Shown here in pieces: positions 7,427 to 14,523 of a stretch of DNA of 36,799 bases. Numbering within the stretch: position 1 is the stretch's first letter; each line of letters opens with the position of its first letter. The position numbers and the translations under genes were made by a program. The stretch spans positions 1-36,799 of IMG/VR virus record IMGVR_UViG_3300004154_000022. One strand, given 5' to 3'. A model generated the notes under the pieces. That model worked only from the letters and a program-made list of their open reading frames with translations. It was not told the DNA's origin and made no database searches. Source of the DNA: a virus.

Positions 7427-7455
7427 TTGACAATAACTAATTTCGTAAGTATTGT
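7427..7455 (+). promoter_or_regulatory. strong promoter candidate
   Basis: TTGACA (7427-7432), a 17-base spacer and TATTGT (7450-7455), with A-tracts upstream (7383-7424) resembling an UP element. The 20-base block around the -35 (7421-7440) recurs exactly at the minus-strand promoter at 34437-34456. It would transcribe the leader and terminator at 7530-7572 and then the genes from 7587. Confidence 0.7.
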
Positions 7456-7458
7456 CAA
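7427..7458. promoter_or_regulatory. 9-14-9 inverted repeat covering the promoter, candidate operator
   Basis: TTGACAATA (7427-7435) and TATTGTCAA (7450-7458) form a perfect inverted pair with a 14-base spacer. They cover both the -35 and -10 boxes, so a bound dimer would block RNA polymerase. The arm and spacer lengths equal those of the repeat at 6387-6418. Confidence 0.55.
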
Positions 7459-7529
7459 AGAATCAAAAGCACTAATAAAAGGCTGGGCGCCCTGAAAAAA
7501 ACCGCCCCTTTATTTAATTCAAAATGTTA

Positions 7530-7572
7530 CCCGCCCGGGGTTTTGTAAGGATTTCTCCGGGCGGGGCTTTTT
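7530..7572 (+). terminator. terminator or attenuator in the leader of the 7587 operon
   Basis: CCCGCCCGG (7530-7538) pairs perfectly with CCGGGCGGG (7557-7565), followed by GCTTTTT. It lies only about 70 bases downstream of the predicted start of the 7427 promoter and just before the ribosome site of the 7587 gene. It therefore ends a short RNA or works as an attenuator. An upstream CCGCCCC (about 7502-7508) could compete for the right arm. Nothing else was seen in the 242-base gap 7345-7586 apart from this, the promoter and A-rich tracts. Confidence 0.75.
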
Positions 7573-7586
7573 AAAAGGGGGTCAAG

Positions 7587-7715
7587 ATGACTAGAGAATC
7601 ACGTTGGGCGGGTGAGGTTATTTCAGATATGAAAAAGTATTCTGCGTGCAAGGATTTTGTCGTACTCTGGGCGAATCGCCTTAAGCTATTTATTACCACG
7701 GGGATGATGATATGA
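7587..7715 (+). CDS. small hypothetical protein (42 aa)
   Basis: Starts at ATG after an AGGGGG ribosome site and ends in an ATGA overlap with the next gene. The protein begins MTRESRWAGEVISDMKKYS and is not recognised; the C-terminal third (LWANRLKLFITTGMMI) is hydrophobic and helical. Support comes from the ribosome site, the overlap and its place directly after a regulated leader. Confidence 0.5.
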   Translation: MTRESRWAGEVISDMKKYSACKDFVVLWANRLKLFITTGMMI

Positions 7716-7945
7716 AACGTGGCTTCGAGGGTGAGCTCCAAGGCTCACATCGTAACCCTTACAACTGGGTATGTAAGACAGAGAGCGGCGTTTTCGTGGG
7801 GGATATGCCTTCTATTTGCGCCCGCCGCGACGCGGCTATGGACTCAGGCGAGAGAGTCCTCTTTTTTGGCACGGCGGACGGGTTCGACTTGTACCTGATA
7901 CGTCGGGCACTCGCAGCGGATATGCTTGAAAAACTAAAGGGGTGA
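7712..7945 (+). CDS. hypothetical protein (77 aa)
   Basis: Not recognised. A compact mixed alpha/beta protein with aromatic strands (NWVCKTESGVFVG, RVLFFGTADGFDLYLI) and a C-terminal helix. The ATG overlaps the stop of the previous gene. It is part of the three-gene early group run from the 7427 promoter, a position where phages often keep host take-over or anti-defence proteins, though nothing in the sequence shows this. Confidence 0.6.
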   Translation: MKRGFEGELQGSHRNPYNWVCKTESGVFVGDMPSICARRDAAMDSGERVLFFGTADGFDLYLIRRALAADMLEKLKG

Positions 7946-7949
7946 GAGG

Positions 7950-8147
7950 ATGGAAACGATAAGCATTGAATTTACACGAGAAGAGCCACGGATCGGCGAT
8001 AGATGCGTTTTTTGGGATGACCACGAATCAGGTTATAGCGTGGGGGTACTTACCGACGTAGATTTTGAGCTAACATATCCATATGAAAAAGACGACAACG
8101 ACTTGTGGATATACTGCGCAAAGATTAAAAGAGAAGCGGACTCCTAA
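7950..8147 (+). CDS. small acidic hypothetical protein (65 aa)
   Basis: Not recognised. Acidic, with strand-like segments (RCVFWDDHESGYSVGVLTDV) typical of a small beta-barrel. The start has AGAGG upstream. Its stop overlaps by a few bases the end of the convergent terminase small-subunit gene, and a hairpin terminator spans the junction. Confidence 0.6.
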   Translation: METISIEFTREEPRIGDRCVFWDDHESGYSVGVLTDVDFELTYPYEKDDNDLWIYCAKIKREADS

Positions 8148-8162
8148 GCCCGCTTTCTTTTT
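8134..8162. terminator. bidirectional terminator between convergent genes
   Basis: AAGCGG (8134-8139) pairs with CCGCTT (8150-8155) around a 10-base loop. On the plus strand it is followed by TCTTTTT; on the minus strand the same stem is followed by CTCTTTTAAT. It covers the stop codons of both the 7950 gene and the terminase small-subunit gene, so it probably stops transcription from both sides. Confidence 0.6.
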
Positions 8163-8758
8163 GCCTCGACCTCGTTTTCTACCTCGCTCTCATTATCTAC
8201 CTCGCTTACGTTCTCTAGTTGCCTCAAATTGTCCGGGAGCTGATAGCGGACAACCTCAATTCCAACGTTACCCTCAAGATTGACATACGTTTTCTGCTGC
8301 CATTTTTCTGACTTTTGAGTCGAAAGGATATACTGACACGCGGCCACGTCCGGCGCGAGCTCTTTCTTAAGTTCCATTACCTGACCCGTTTTTGTCATGA
8401 CCTCAGCGTACACCGTCATACCAAGCGCCCGCATAAACAGCGCGTCCTCAACGGCCGCGACTCTGAGCTTGTCACCCGTGAGCCGGGCGTCCTCAAAAGC
8501 CTTATGAAAGCCTGAGTCCTCTCTGAGCCACGCGTTTATCGTCGCCGACGTAACCCCGAGCGTGTCGGCGATCTCTAGTATAGGGGCGCCGAGCTCACAA
8601 AGCTTAAGAATTAACTTTCGTTTGTTTGGTGTCGAGTTAAGGTCTTTTGCCGCGACGAGATCCGGGTCGTATTTGTTCGAGAACTTTGTCCGCTTTTTAC
8701 GAGCTAAGGGCGTCGCGTTCTCGGGGGCGTCGGTTTTCTTTGGTATGTGCTTACTCAC
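8144..8758 (-). CDS. terS: terminase small subunit
   Basis: 204 residues. A helix-turn-helix near residues 50-80 (LCELGAPILEIADTLGVTSATINAWL) is followed by GFHKAFEDARLTGDKLRVAAVEDALFMRALG and then a segment ending PDVAACQYILSTQKSEKW. That order and the kW ending are typical of small terminases, which recognise the packaging site and feed DNA to the large subunit. The tail is strongly charged. It is on the minus strand, about 19 kb from the large subunit at 27702-29132, which is unusual since the two are normally adjacent. The GTG start overlaps the upstream gene's stop. Confidence 0.75.
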   Translation of the reverse strand: MSKHIPKKTDAPENATPLARKKRTKFSNKYDPDLVAAKDLNSTPNKRKLILKLCELGAPILEIADTLGVTSATINAWLREDSGFHKAFEDARLTGDKLRVAAVEDALFMRALGMTVYAEVMTKTGQVMELKKELAPDVAACQYILSTQKSEKWQQKTYVNLEGNVGIEVVRYQLPDNLRQLENVSEVDNESEVENEVEAKRKRA

Positions 8759-9036
8759 TTCTCAACCTCGCCGTACAAATATTTGTTCACTATCTTGACG
8801 ACTTCGACCTCGCGTATGTTCTTTGACTGGAATAAGCTCTCGACGTTGCTCTTGACGTTACCCGAGGCGATACACTTCGCCAAGGCCGTGACGAGATCGG
8901 AGCACGCCTTGAGGTAATCGCTTATGGTGTTGACCTCCTCCGGCAGGATCCGCCCGTCGTTCTCTTTCGATTGCGCCTCAAGATATTCTTGCACGCGCTT
9001 TATTTCTTCCCTGCTCGGGGCTTTGTCCTCTTTCAT
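8755..9036 (-). CDS. hypothetical protein co-transcribed with terminase small subunit
   Basis: 93 residues, mostly helical and charged, with no cysteine-based or membrane signature apart from one helix (DLVTALAKCIASG). First gene of a two-gene minus-strand unit; its TGA overlaps the GTG of the terminase small subunit. Not recognised. Partnership in packaging is a guess from position only. Confidence 0.65.
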   Translation of the reverse strand: MKEDKAPSREEIKRVQEYLEAQSKENDGRILPEEVNTISDYLKACSDLVTALAKCIASGNVKSNVESLFQSKNIREVEVVKIVNKYLYGEVEK

Positions 9037-9063
9037 ATTGACCGCCTTTTTAATTTTTTTCTA

Positions 9064-9092
9064 TTTATGACACCGTTTTGTCAAGTTGTCAA
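9064..9092 (-). promoter_or_regulatory. minus-strand promoter for the terminase small-subunit operon
   Basis: On the minus strand, TTGACA (9092-9087), a 17-base spacer and CATAAA (9069-9064); ATAAAT at 18 bases is the alternative -10. TGTCAA is repeated at 9079 and 9087 on the plus strand and faces TTGACA at 9103, so the region may also bind a regulator. Confidence 0.5.
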
Positions 9093-9102
9093 TAAAAATA
9101 CC

Positions 9103-9131
9103 TTGACATTTTTACCTTTTTGAGCGTGTGT
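9103..9131 (+). promoter_or_regulatory. weak promoter candidate for the head operon
   Basis: TTGACA at 9103-9108 with GTGTGT 17 bases on. The -10 is poor, so this may need a phage activator, as late operons often do. It forms an inverted pair with TGTCAA at 9087-9092 (10-base spacer) and faces the minus-strand promoter. Confidence 0.3.
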
Positions 9132-9156
9132 AAAAAACAAACACCTCGCGAGGGCT

Positions 9157-10293
9157 ATGATTAAAAAAGTCGCTCAGTTTGACAAAGCTATTTTGAAAGG
9201 TTCGACCGTGGAAACGGATGAAGGCTTTCTTGTATGCGACGCCGTAGTCACCCGCCCGGGTGTGTTTACGTACCTTGTAAACGGGCAGGCTCATAAAAGA
9301 TACTGTCCGCCCGAGGTCGTCCACGACGCAAGATCATACGCTACTTTAATCGGCAAACCCCTCGTAAGCGGGCACCCGTACACCGAGGACGGCAAGCTCA
9401 TAACCCCCAAAAACGCCGCTCGTCTCTCTAAAGGATCCGTCCTTGAAAACGTACGTCAACACGATAGCGACATTATGGCCAAGTTCGTCGTTATGGACGC
9501 GGGCGCGATTGCCCAGATAAAAGACAAAACCCTTCCGGAGCTCTCTTGCGGGTATATCGCAGATATCGACTTCACCCCCGGCGTAACGCCTGAGGGCGTA
9601 CACTACGACAGTAAACAAACAAGCCGCATATATAACCACCTCTCACTTGAAAAAAGCGGGCGCGTGGGTAACGCGAAAATCGTCCTTGACGCTATCGAAT
9701 ACGACGGTGTTGAGCTTGACTTTATAGACGAAGAAATACAAACAACCGAGGCAAAAATGGGTAAAAAAATTATTGTGCTCGATTCTGTGAGTTATGAGAT
9801 GGACGAGGACGCTGTCCCCGTTGTTAAAGGCTTACAGGCCGAGAAAGACAAAAGCGCGAAAGAGGTCATTACGTTGACCGCTCAGCTTGACGCGAAAGAG
9901 TCCGAAATTTCGACTTTGAAAAAGGATCTTGAGAGCGCCAAGGCAATGCAGCTTGACGAGGCCGAGATTAACAAACGCGCGGATGAGCGGGCGAAAGTTC
10001 TTGTGAGTGCAACGTTGCACCTCGACGCCAAAGAGATCGAGGGCAAGAGCTCGAGTGAGCTTAAAGGCGCGCTTTGCAAAAAGGCGTTCCCGGACGTTCA
10101 GCTCGACGGTAAGAGCGCGGATTATGTGCAAGCTCTTTATGATCAATCCGTCGTTATGCTCGAGAAGAAAGCCGCTCCCGTTAAGCAAACCGTGCGCGCA
10201 CTTCCGGAGCTTGACGCAAACGAAATTAACCCCGTAACCGACGCTCGTCAACGTATGATCGACCGGCTCGAGGGCAAAGAGGTGAAAAAATGA
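9157..10293 (+). CDS. prohead protease / scaffold fusion (DUF2213-like)
   Basis: 378 residues. The N-terminal half resembles DUF2213 phage proteins (RPGVFTYLVNGQ, then IGKPLVSGHPYTEDGKLI, and ELSCGYIADIDF), regarded as capsid maturation protease-like. The C-terminal part from about residue 200 is helical, acidic and coiled-coil, like a scaffold that shapes the prohead and is then removed. It lies directly upstream of the cement and capsid genes. The ATG is very close to its GAGGG, which sits inside the palindrome CCTCGCGAGG. An internal start for the scaffold part is listed separately. A 19-nt sequence within it (10005-10023) recurs near the ParB-like gene. Confidence 0.7.
   Translation: MIKKVAQFDKAILKGSTVETDEGFLVCDAVVTRPGVFTYLVNGQAHKRYCPPEVVHDARSYATLIGKPLVSGHPYTEDGKLITPKNAARLSKGSVLENVRQHDSDIMAKFVVMDAGAIAQIKDKTLPELSCGYIADIDFTPGVTPEGVHYDSKQTSRIYNHLSLEKSGRVGNAKIVLDAIEYDGVELDFIDEEIQTTEAKMGKKIIVLDSVSYEMDEDAVPVVKGLQAEKDKSAKEVITLTAQLDAKESEISTLKKDLESAKAMQLDEAEINKRADERAKVLVSATLHLDAKEIEGKSSSELKGALCKKAFPDVQLDGKSADYVQALYDQSVVMLEKKAAPVKQTVRALPELDANEINPVTDARQRMIDRLEGKEVKK
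9757..10293 (+). CDS. nested in-frame scaffold protein (internal start)
   Basis: An in-frame ATG at 9757 is preceded by GAGG with a five-base spacer, a better ribosome site than that of the full gene. It would give a 178-residue product containing only the coiled-coil scaffold part, beginning MGKKIIVLDSVSYEMDEDAV. Lambda C/Nu3 makes its scaffold the same way. Inferred from the ribosome site and domain boundary. Confidence 0.45.
   Translation: MGKKIIVLDSVSYEMDEDAVPVVKGLQAEKDKSAKEVITLTAQLDAKESEISTLKKDLESAKAMQLDEAEINKRADERAKVLVSATLHLDAKEIEGKSSSELKGALCKKAFPDVQLDGKSADYVQALYDQSVVMLEKKAAPVKQTVRALPELDANEINPVTDARQRMIDRLEGKEVKK
10005..10023. promoter_or_regulatory. second copy of the 19-nt palindromic site
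   Basis: Identical to 36009-36027 (GAGTGCAACGTTGCACCTC), here inside the scaffold gene and coding for SATLHL in its frame. Confidence 0.45.
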
Positions 10294-11042
10294 GTCAATT
10301 ATCTTATAGCAACGACCTCGCACGCGGCCGCGCGGGTCTTATCGCGGACACCGGCCCACGTCGTGTAGAGTCGTATCTTAACGGCGGCGTTACCGCGATT
10401 CAGTTCGGACGCGGCGTCGCTCGTGGTACCGACGCAGAAACACAAGTCGAAAACATCTACCAAGAGAACGGGACAATCACTTTTTCGGCTGACCTTGTCG
10501 CTGCCGACGTTGTCTCTATTTCTATTAACGGTGTAGCGATCACAAGTACGACCTACGGCGGCGACCATGCGACAACTATGGCGGCTATCGAGGCCAAGAT
10601 CGAAGCTCTTACCGGCGTTTCAAGCTCAGTAAGTGGCGCTCGTGTTATTTCCGTTTCTCGTCCAGCTACAGACGGCGCGGATCTTGTTATCGTTGCGACA
10701 ATCGTAAACGGCGGCGCGGGCACGGCGACAATTGCTCTCGCGTATACCACCGACCAACTTTTCGCGGGTATCTCTCTTGGCGAACAGGGCGAGGACGGCG
10801 AGTTCGTGCAATACACCGAGGTTCCCGTTATGACTCAAGGTGTCGTCTGGGGGGAGTGCGTGACCGGACAGACTCCGGCAGTCGACGGGACGGTCTATGT
10901 CGTTTCAACTGGGGCGAACCGGGGTAAATTCTCAACGGTCAATGACACCACTACCGAGGCAGTAAGCGCGGCCGTGTTCAAGTCGGCGGCTATTGTTACC
11001 GAGGGTCTTACTCTCGCAAAAATCGAAATTAACAAGCCTTGA
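10290..11042 (+). CDS. capsid cement / decoration-like protein
   Basis: 250 residues. The N-terminus (DTGPRRVESYLNGGVTAIQFGRGVARG) and the C-terminal part (VVWGECVTGQTPAVDGTVYV) match the pattern of phage structural cement proteins encoded between the protease/scaffold and the capsid gene. The middle (about residues 55-150) is a beta-rich threonine/alanine segment resembling an Ig-like insertion. It would stabilise the expanded shell. ATGA overlap with the scaffold gene. Confidence 0.65.
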   Translation: MSQLSYSNDLARGRAGLIADTGPRRVESYLNGGVTAIQFGRGVARGTDAETQVENIYQENGTITFSADLVAADVVSISINGVAITSTTYGGDHATTMAAIEAKIEALTGVSSSVSGARVISVSRPATDGADLVIVATIVNGGAGTATIALAYTTDQLFAGISLGEQGEDGEFVQYTEVPVMTQGVVWGECVTGQTPAVDGTVYVVSTGANRGKFSTVNDTTTEAVSAAVFKSAAIVTEGLTLAKIEINKP

Positions 11043-11056
11043 TAGGGGATAAAAAA

Positions 11057-12007
11057 ATGGACATAGTTAAAAAACTTGTCGAGGCAATCAGTCGCAACGT
11101 TGAACTCGACGCAAACGACACACTTTTCTTGACAAAGCAACTCGAGAAAATCGAGGCGCAAGCATACGACACGGTATTTCCTGAGCTTCAATACTCGACG
11201 CTCTTGCCGGTCGAAGTATCAAACGACCCTTGGGCCGAGACGGTCACATACCGTCAATACACCCCCGCCGGCCGTGCGAAATTGATCGCGAACTACGCAA
11301 CCGACATACCGAACATTACCAAGTTCGTGAAAGAGTTCACGCGCAAGGTTTACAAGGTGGCGGCGGCGTATATGTATGACCAGGATGAGATTGAAAAAGC
11401 GATCCACTCAGGGCTTAACCTTTCTGCCGAGTACGTGGCAGCGGCTCGTTATGCTATTGAGCAAGAGATCGACAATATCGCTCTTCTCGGCGATAGCGAC
11501 GCAAGGATCGAGGGCTTTTTCTCTATGACTGGCGCGCAAACGTATACTGTCCCTGCGGACGGTACCGGCGTGACAAAGACTTGGTCAACAAAAACGGCGG
11601 CTCTCATGATCCGCGACGTTGTCGGGTGTATTGACCTTGTACGCTCGGGCACCGGCAACGCTGAGATGGCGAACGCGGTCGCGCTCCCCCCCGCGTCGTA
11701 CGCTTTGCTTGCATCGGCTATCGTATCGGGTACAAGCACAAACGCGCTTATGTACCTTAAGTCAATGTACCCCGACGTGACGTTCTTTTCAGCGAATAAA
11801 CTCGCGGGTATTCTTGGCGGCGGTAACGGCGAGCGAATGATCGCATATTCTCGCAACCCTCGCAAGGTCAAATTTACCATTACGCAGCCGTTCACGTCGT
11901 CGCCTCCTCAGGCTAACGACTTTACTTACAAGGTGCCTTGTAAGTCAAAAATTACCGGTACCGTTTCTCCGTATCCTATGTCAATGGCATACGGCGACGG
12001 TATTTAA
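11057..12007 (+). CDS. major capsid protein (DUF2184-like)
   Basis: 316 residues. The sequence AYDTVFPELQYSTLLPVEVSNDPWAETVTYRQY and the long E-loop-like and helical parts fit the DUF2184 major capsid group with an HK97-type fold. It lies after scaffold and cement genes and before head-completion genes, and a strong terminator follows. ATG 11057 is preceded by GGGGAT; an earlier TTG (11039) would add six residues but has no clear ribosome site. Confidence 0.8.
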   Translation: MDIVKKLVEAISRNVELDANDTLFLTKQLEKIEAQAYDTVFPELQYSTLLPVEVSNDPWAETVTYRQYTPAGRAKLIANYATDIPNITKFVKEFTRKVYKVAAAYMYDQDEIEKAIHSGLNLSAEYVAAARYAIEQEIDNIALLGDSDARIEGFFSMTGAQTYTVPADGTGVTKTWSTKTAALMIRDVVGCIDLVRSGTGNAEMANAVALPPASYALLASAIVSGTSTNALMYLKSMYPDVTFFSANKLAGILGGGNGERMIAYSRNPRKVKFTITQPFTSSPPQANDFTYKVPCKSKITGTVSPYPMSMAYGDGI

Positions 12008-12019
12008 TCGCTTTTCACG

Positions 12020-12050
12020 CCCCGCGAGCCACTCCTCTCGCGGGGTTTTT
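12020..12050 (+). terminator. strong terminator after the major capsid gene
   Basis: CCCCGCGAG (12020-12028) and CTCGCGGGG (12037-12045) form a perfect 9-bp stem with an 8-base loop followed by TTTTT. A second GC-rich hairpin (about 12056-12095) follows without a good T-tract. Partial termination here would raise capsid mRNA over the tail genes. Confidence 0.85.
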
Positions 12051-12127
12051 AAAAAAGCCCGCCCGCTTCCCGTAGCTCAGCGCACCGAGCGGGCTCTTTC
12101 AAAAACCTCACTAAAGGAAAAATAAAA

Positions 12128-12526
12128 ATGGCACTCTTAATCAAATACAACGGACGTTTCGCCCCGAACATGAATGGACAAAAGATTTTTCCGGGCGTCA
12201 ATACCATCGAGGACGAAGCATTTTTTCGCGCTCACATAGCAACCCCCACCGGCAAAGCTGAAATAGAGCGCGGCGACTGGGTGTTCGTAACCTCAAAAGG
12301 CACCGAGAGCGAGAGCGCCCCAAGCGTTGAGGCTCTGTTCGAAAATATGCCCGCGACAAAACAAAAGGAACTTATAAACGACACGTACAACGTCGAGATC
12401 CTTGAGGGTTTTCTTAAGTCCCCCAAGATCTCGCTCGCAACTCGTAAACTTGCCGAGACAAAGATCGCTGACCTCAAGGCCGACATAATGAAGAAAAAAG
12501 ACAAAGACGAGGACGACGGCGAATGA
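12128..12526 (+). CDS. hypothetical head-region protein (132 aa)
   Basis: Begins MALLIKYNGRFAPNMNGQKIFPGVNTIEDEAFF, resembling small phage proteins that follow the capsid gene, and ends in a lysine/aspartate-rich charged tail. AAAGGAAAAATAAAA before the ATG is the ribosome site. Located between the capsid terminator and the DUF4054 head-completion gene, so a head or connector role is likely, but no function is assigned. Confidence 0.65.
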   Translation: MALLIKYNGRFAPNMNGQKIFPGVNTIEDEAFFRAHIATPTGKAEIERGDWVFVTSKGTESESAPSVEALFENMPATKQKELINDTYNVEILEGFLKSPKISLATRKLAETKIADLKADIMKKKDKDEDDGE

Positions 12527-12873
12527 CTTCTCTCGAGTGGTTAAACAGCTTTCCTGAATTCTCGACCGTTACTGAGGCGATAAAAAACGCGTACATAAGC
12601 GAGGCCTCCGGGATTATTGACACGTCTCGCTTTAAGGCGAGCCCTGAGTATGTGATCGCTCTTTACGCGGCTCATATTATGGCGCTTAATCACTCGAAAG
12701 TCAGCTCTCTTGGCGGGGGCGTCGTTACGGCTATCCGCGAGGGTGATCTCTCCGTCTCGTATGCGGCGGGCTCCGGCGTCTCGTACAATGACTATTTATA
12801 CCGCACCTCTTACGGCGCTATCCTTGCGGGTATGCTCAAGGCGGGCGCTATTTCTATGAACGTAGTAATATAA
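12523..12873 (+). CDS. head-tail connector / head completion protein (DUF4054-like)
   Basis: 116 residues beginning MTSLEWLNSFPEFSTVTEAI, with the helical pattern and LYAAHIMALNHSK segment of the DUF4054 adaptor proteins that dock under the portal. ATGA overlap with the previous gene and TAATG with the next place it in the neck module. Confidence 0.7.
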   Translation: MTSLEWLNSFPEFSTVTEAIKNAYISEASGIIDTSRFKASPEYVIALYAAHIMALNHSKVSSLGGGVVTAIREGDLSVSYAAGSGVSYNDYLYRTSYGAILAGMLKAGAISMNVVI

Positions 12874-13316
12874 TGAGCGTCAAGGTTATCGACAAGGGAT
12901 GGCAGCGGATTAAAAAACTATTTCCGGCTATCGCCGACGCCTCGGTCAAGGTCGGCGTTTTGTCCGGCGAGGGTGAGAACGACGGCGTCTCCGTGGCATT
13001 TTACGGCGCGGTCAATCATTACGGAAATGGCAAGATCCCGCCCCGCCCTTTTATGGACGCTCCCTCGACAAGCGGGCGAAACGAGCTTAACACCCTACGC
13101 CCTAAGCTACTCAAAGCAATGACCGAGGGCTCTATGAGCTTAGAGCAGGGGCTCAACGCTCTCGGCCTCAAGGGTCAATCGACAATACAACGGAAGATTC
13201 AACAAACGACAAGCCCCGGCAACGCACAAAGCACGAAAGACCGAAAAGGCTCCTCTCACCCGCTTATTGATACCGGGCGGCTATTAGATAGTATCTCCTA
13301 CGAGGTGAATCAATGA
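12873..13316 (+). CDS. neck / HK97 gp10-like tail component
   Basis: 147 residues. VKVGVLSGEGENDGVSVAFYGAVNHYGNGKIPPRPFMDAP carries the G-IPPRPF(M/L) signature of HK97 gp10-like / virion morphogenesis proteins, and HPLIDTGRLLDSISYEV is the matching C-terminal strand. These proteins seal the neck between head and tail. Confidence 0.75.
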   Translation: MSVKVIDKGWQRIKKLFPAIADASVKVGVLSGEGENDGVSVAFYGAVNHYGNGKIPPRPFMDAPSTSGRNELNTLRPKLLKAMTEGSMSLEQGLNALGLKGQSTIQRKIQQTTSPGNAQSTKDRKGSSHPLIDTGRLLDSISYEVNQ

Positions 13317-13639
13317 CTATTCAAAGTATGACATTATCAGAAAAAGGCAACGCGGGCGAAAACGGCGTCGTCTATAACAAGAATATTAGCTTGTCGGGCG
13401 CGGTCAACTCCGCCGCGATAACCCTCCCCGAGATCCCGCTCGCGGGAGTCGCCGTACAAAAGACCGGCCTTGTCGCTATCTATGCCACGGCGGGGACGCC
13501 CGCACAGATTACCGCTGACACGTGTATATGGGAGCTCTGGGACGGGTACTCACTTTTTAATCCCGCTATCACGGCGCTCTATGCGGCGAATCCAAGCGGC
13601 GACTCCGTTATCAATATTAGCGTTCGGGGTTCTTTATGA
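13313..13639 (+). CDS. hypothetical structural protein (108 aa)
   Basis: Not recognised. Beta-rich, low in charge, alanine/valine/threonine-rich, with no membrane helix, as for virion surface proteins. It is joined to both neighbours by short overlaps within the head-neck module, so a decoration or neck role is plausible. Confidence 0.6.
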   Translation: MTIQSMTLSEKGNAGENGVVYNKNISLSGAVNSAAITLPEIPLAGVAVQKTGLVAIYATAGTPAQITADTCIWELWDGYSLFNPAITALYAANPSGDSVINISVRGSL

Positions 13640-14166
13640 GTAACGTATTTATTGACGGCGTTCGATACGAGGACTTGAACTTCGACCCCGCCTCGAGCGG
13701 AGGTCCTGCTGTCTCCCTGCCCGATTATGTCACTATTGACAACGTCTATTACCGCGAATTCACAAGCGCAAATAACCAAACGTGCGGATCCGCTGCCGAG
13801 GTTCCCCACGCGGCGCAACTCGGCGGTAAGAAGTTTTACCCGCATTTACATTTATTTCTTAAGGCCTCTGAGAGCGCGGGCACCACGGGCGCAACGTTCC
13901 GTTTCTATTGGTCAATACGTGAGACGGGGCTCGCCACTCGAAGCGGGAGCGTTGACCTCGCCGTAACGAGCGCACAACTGGGCGCGGAGGCACGCAAGAT
14001 TAACTTGAGCGATGCGACGGGCTTCATAGGCTCGACAAACTTAGGCGCGCAGCTTGCCGTGCGGCTCGATAGGATCGGCGGCGACGCGGGCGACATAGCC
14101 GTTATGACATACGGGATCCATTACCTCGTTGACGATAAAGGGAGCCATGAGGTAACGGTCAAATAG
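13636..14166 (+). CDS. hypothetical structural protein, beta-rich (176 aa)
   Basis: Not recognised by family. The protein alternates strands (GGKKFYPHLHLFLKA, GATFRFYWSIRET, GDIAVMTYGIHYLV), which suggests a jelly-roll or similar beta-sandwich such as capsid decoration or head-fibre proteins. It is the last gene before the lysis cassette. Confidence 0.6.
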   Translation: MSNVFIDGVRYEDLNFDPASSGGPAVSLPDYVTIDNVYYREFTSANNQTCGSAAEVPHAAQLGGKKFYPHLHLFLKASESAGTTGATFRFYWSIRETGLATRSGSVDLAVTSAQLGAEARKINLSDATGFIGSTNLGAQLAVRLDRIGGDAGDIAVMTYGIHYLVDDKGSHEVTVK

Positions 14167-14176
14167 GGGGGCAAAG

Positions 14177-14293
14177 ATGGGCAAACAAACTACTGAGGGC
14201 GGGGACTTGTGGAAACTATCGCGACGAGTGAAATTATTAAATATCTCTTTAATACTATTATTGGTATTGGTGGGGCTTACGTTGTTCTTGTAG
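14177..14293 (+). CDS. small single-span membrane protein overlapping the next gene
   Basis: 38 codons from an ATG with GGGGGG five bases upstream. It begins MGKQTTEGGDLWKLSRRVK and ends in a 19-residue hydrophobic run (LNISLILLLVLVGLTLFL). It overlaps the start of the 14209 gene in a different frame for 85 bases, and both frames encode hydrophobic helices. It has the length and layout of very small holins or lysis regulators, but could be just a leader for the next gene. Confidence 0.4.
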   Translation: MGKQTTEGGDLWKLSRRVKLLNISLILLLVLVGLTLFL

Positions 14294-14523
14294 TTAAAGG
14301 GATTGGAAAAGATATCGCGGGTGTTTCCAAGGACATTACCACACTAAAAGAGTTTTTTCTCGTACAAATAAAGACTCTTGAGGCGTCAATCGGGCAGCAT
14401 AGACTTGATATACAGGAATTATACGACTTACAACGCCGGGACAAAGAGCGAATGATCCAAGTCGAGGCCGAGCTGAAAGCCTTGAAAGAGGAGCACAACC
14501 GGCGCCACGGGGGCAGTAATTGA
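14209..14523 (+). CDS. membrane protein with coiled coil, lysis-cassette member
   Basis: 104 residues from GTG, with GAGGGCGGGG just upstream. One membrane segment (about residues 9-28, YLFNTIIGIGGAYVVLVVKG) is followed by a long amphipathic, heptad-like helix to the end. It precedes the two-span holin candidate with TTGA overlap. It may be a holin partner or antiholin; no exact family is recognised. Confidence 0.6.
   Translation: METIATSEIIKYLFNTIIGIGGAYVVLVVKGIGKDIAGVSKDITTLKEFFLVQIKTLEASIGQHRLDIQELYDLQRRDKERMIQVEAELKALKEEHNRRHGGSN

Noticed and set aside
12056-12100. tRNA 5'-half look-alike (GTAGCTCAGC with a GCTC/GAGC D-stem)
   Set aside because: The D-arm pattern is present, but no anticodon or T arm pairs after it and no CCA-type end exists. 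It lies in the region after the capsid terminator and is better seen as a GC-rich hairpin. A remnant att site cannot be excluded, but no integrase is visible.
14177-14293. -1 frameshift linking the 14177 and 14209 frames
   Set aside because: The frame relation is right for -1, but no X XXY YYZ heptamer is present in the overlap. Independent starts explain it better.
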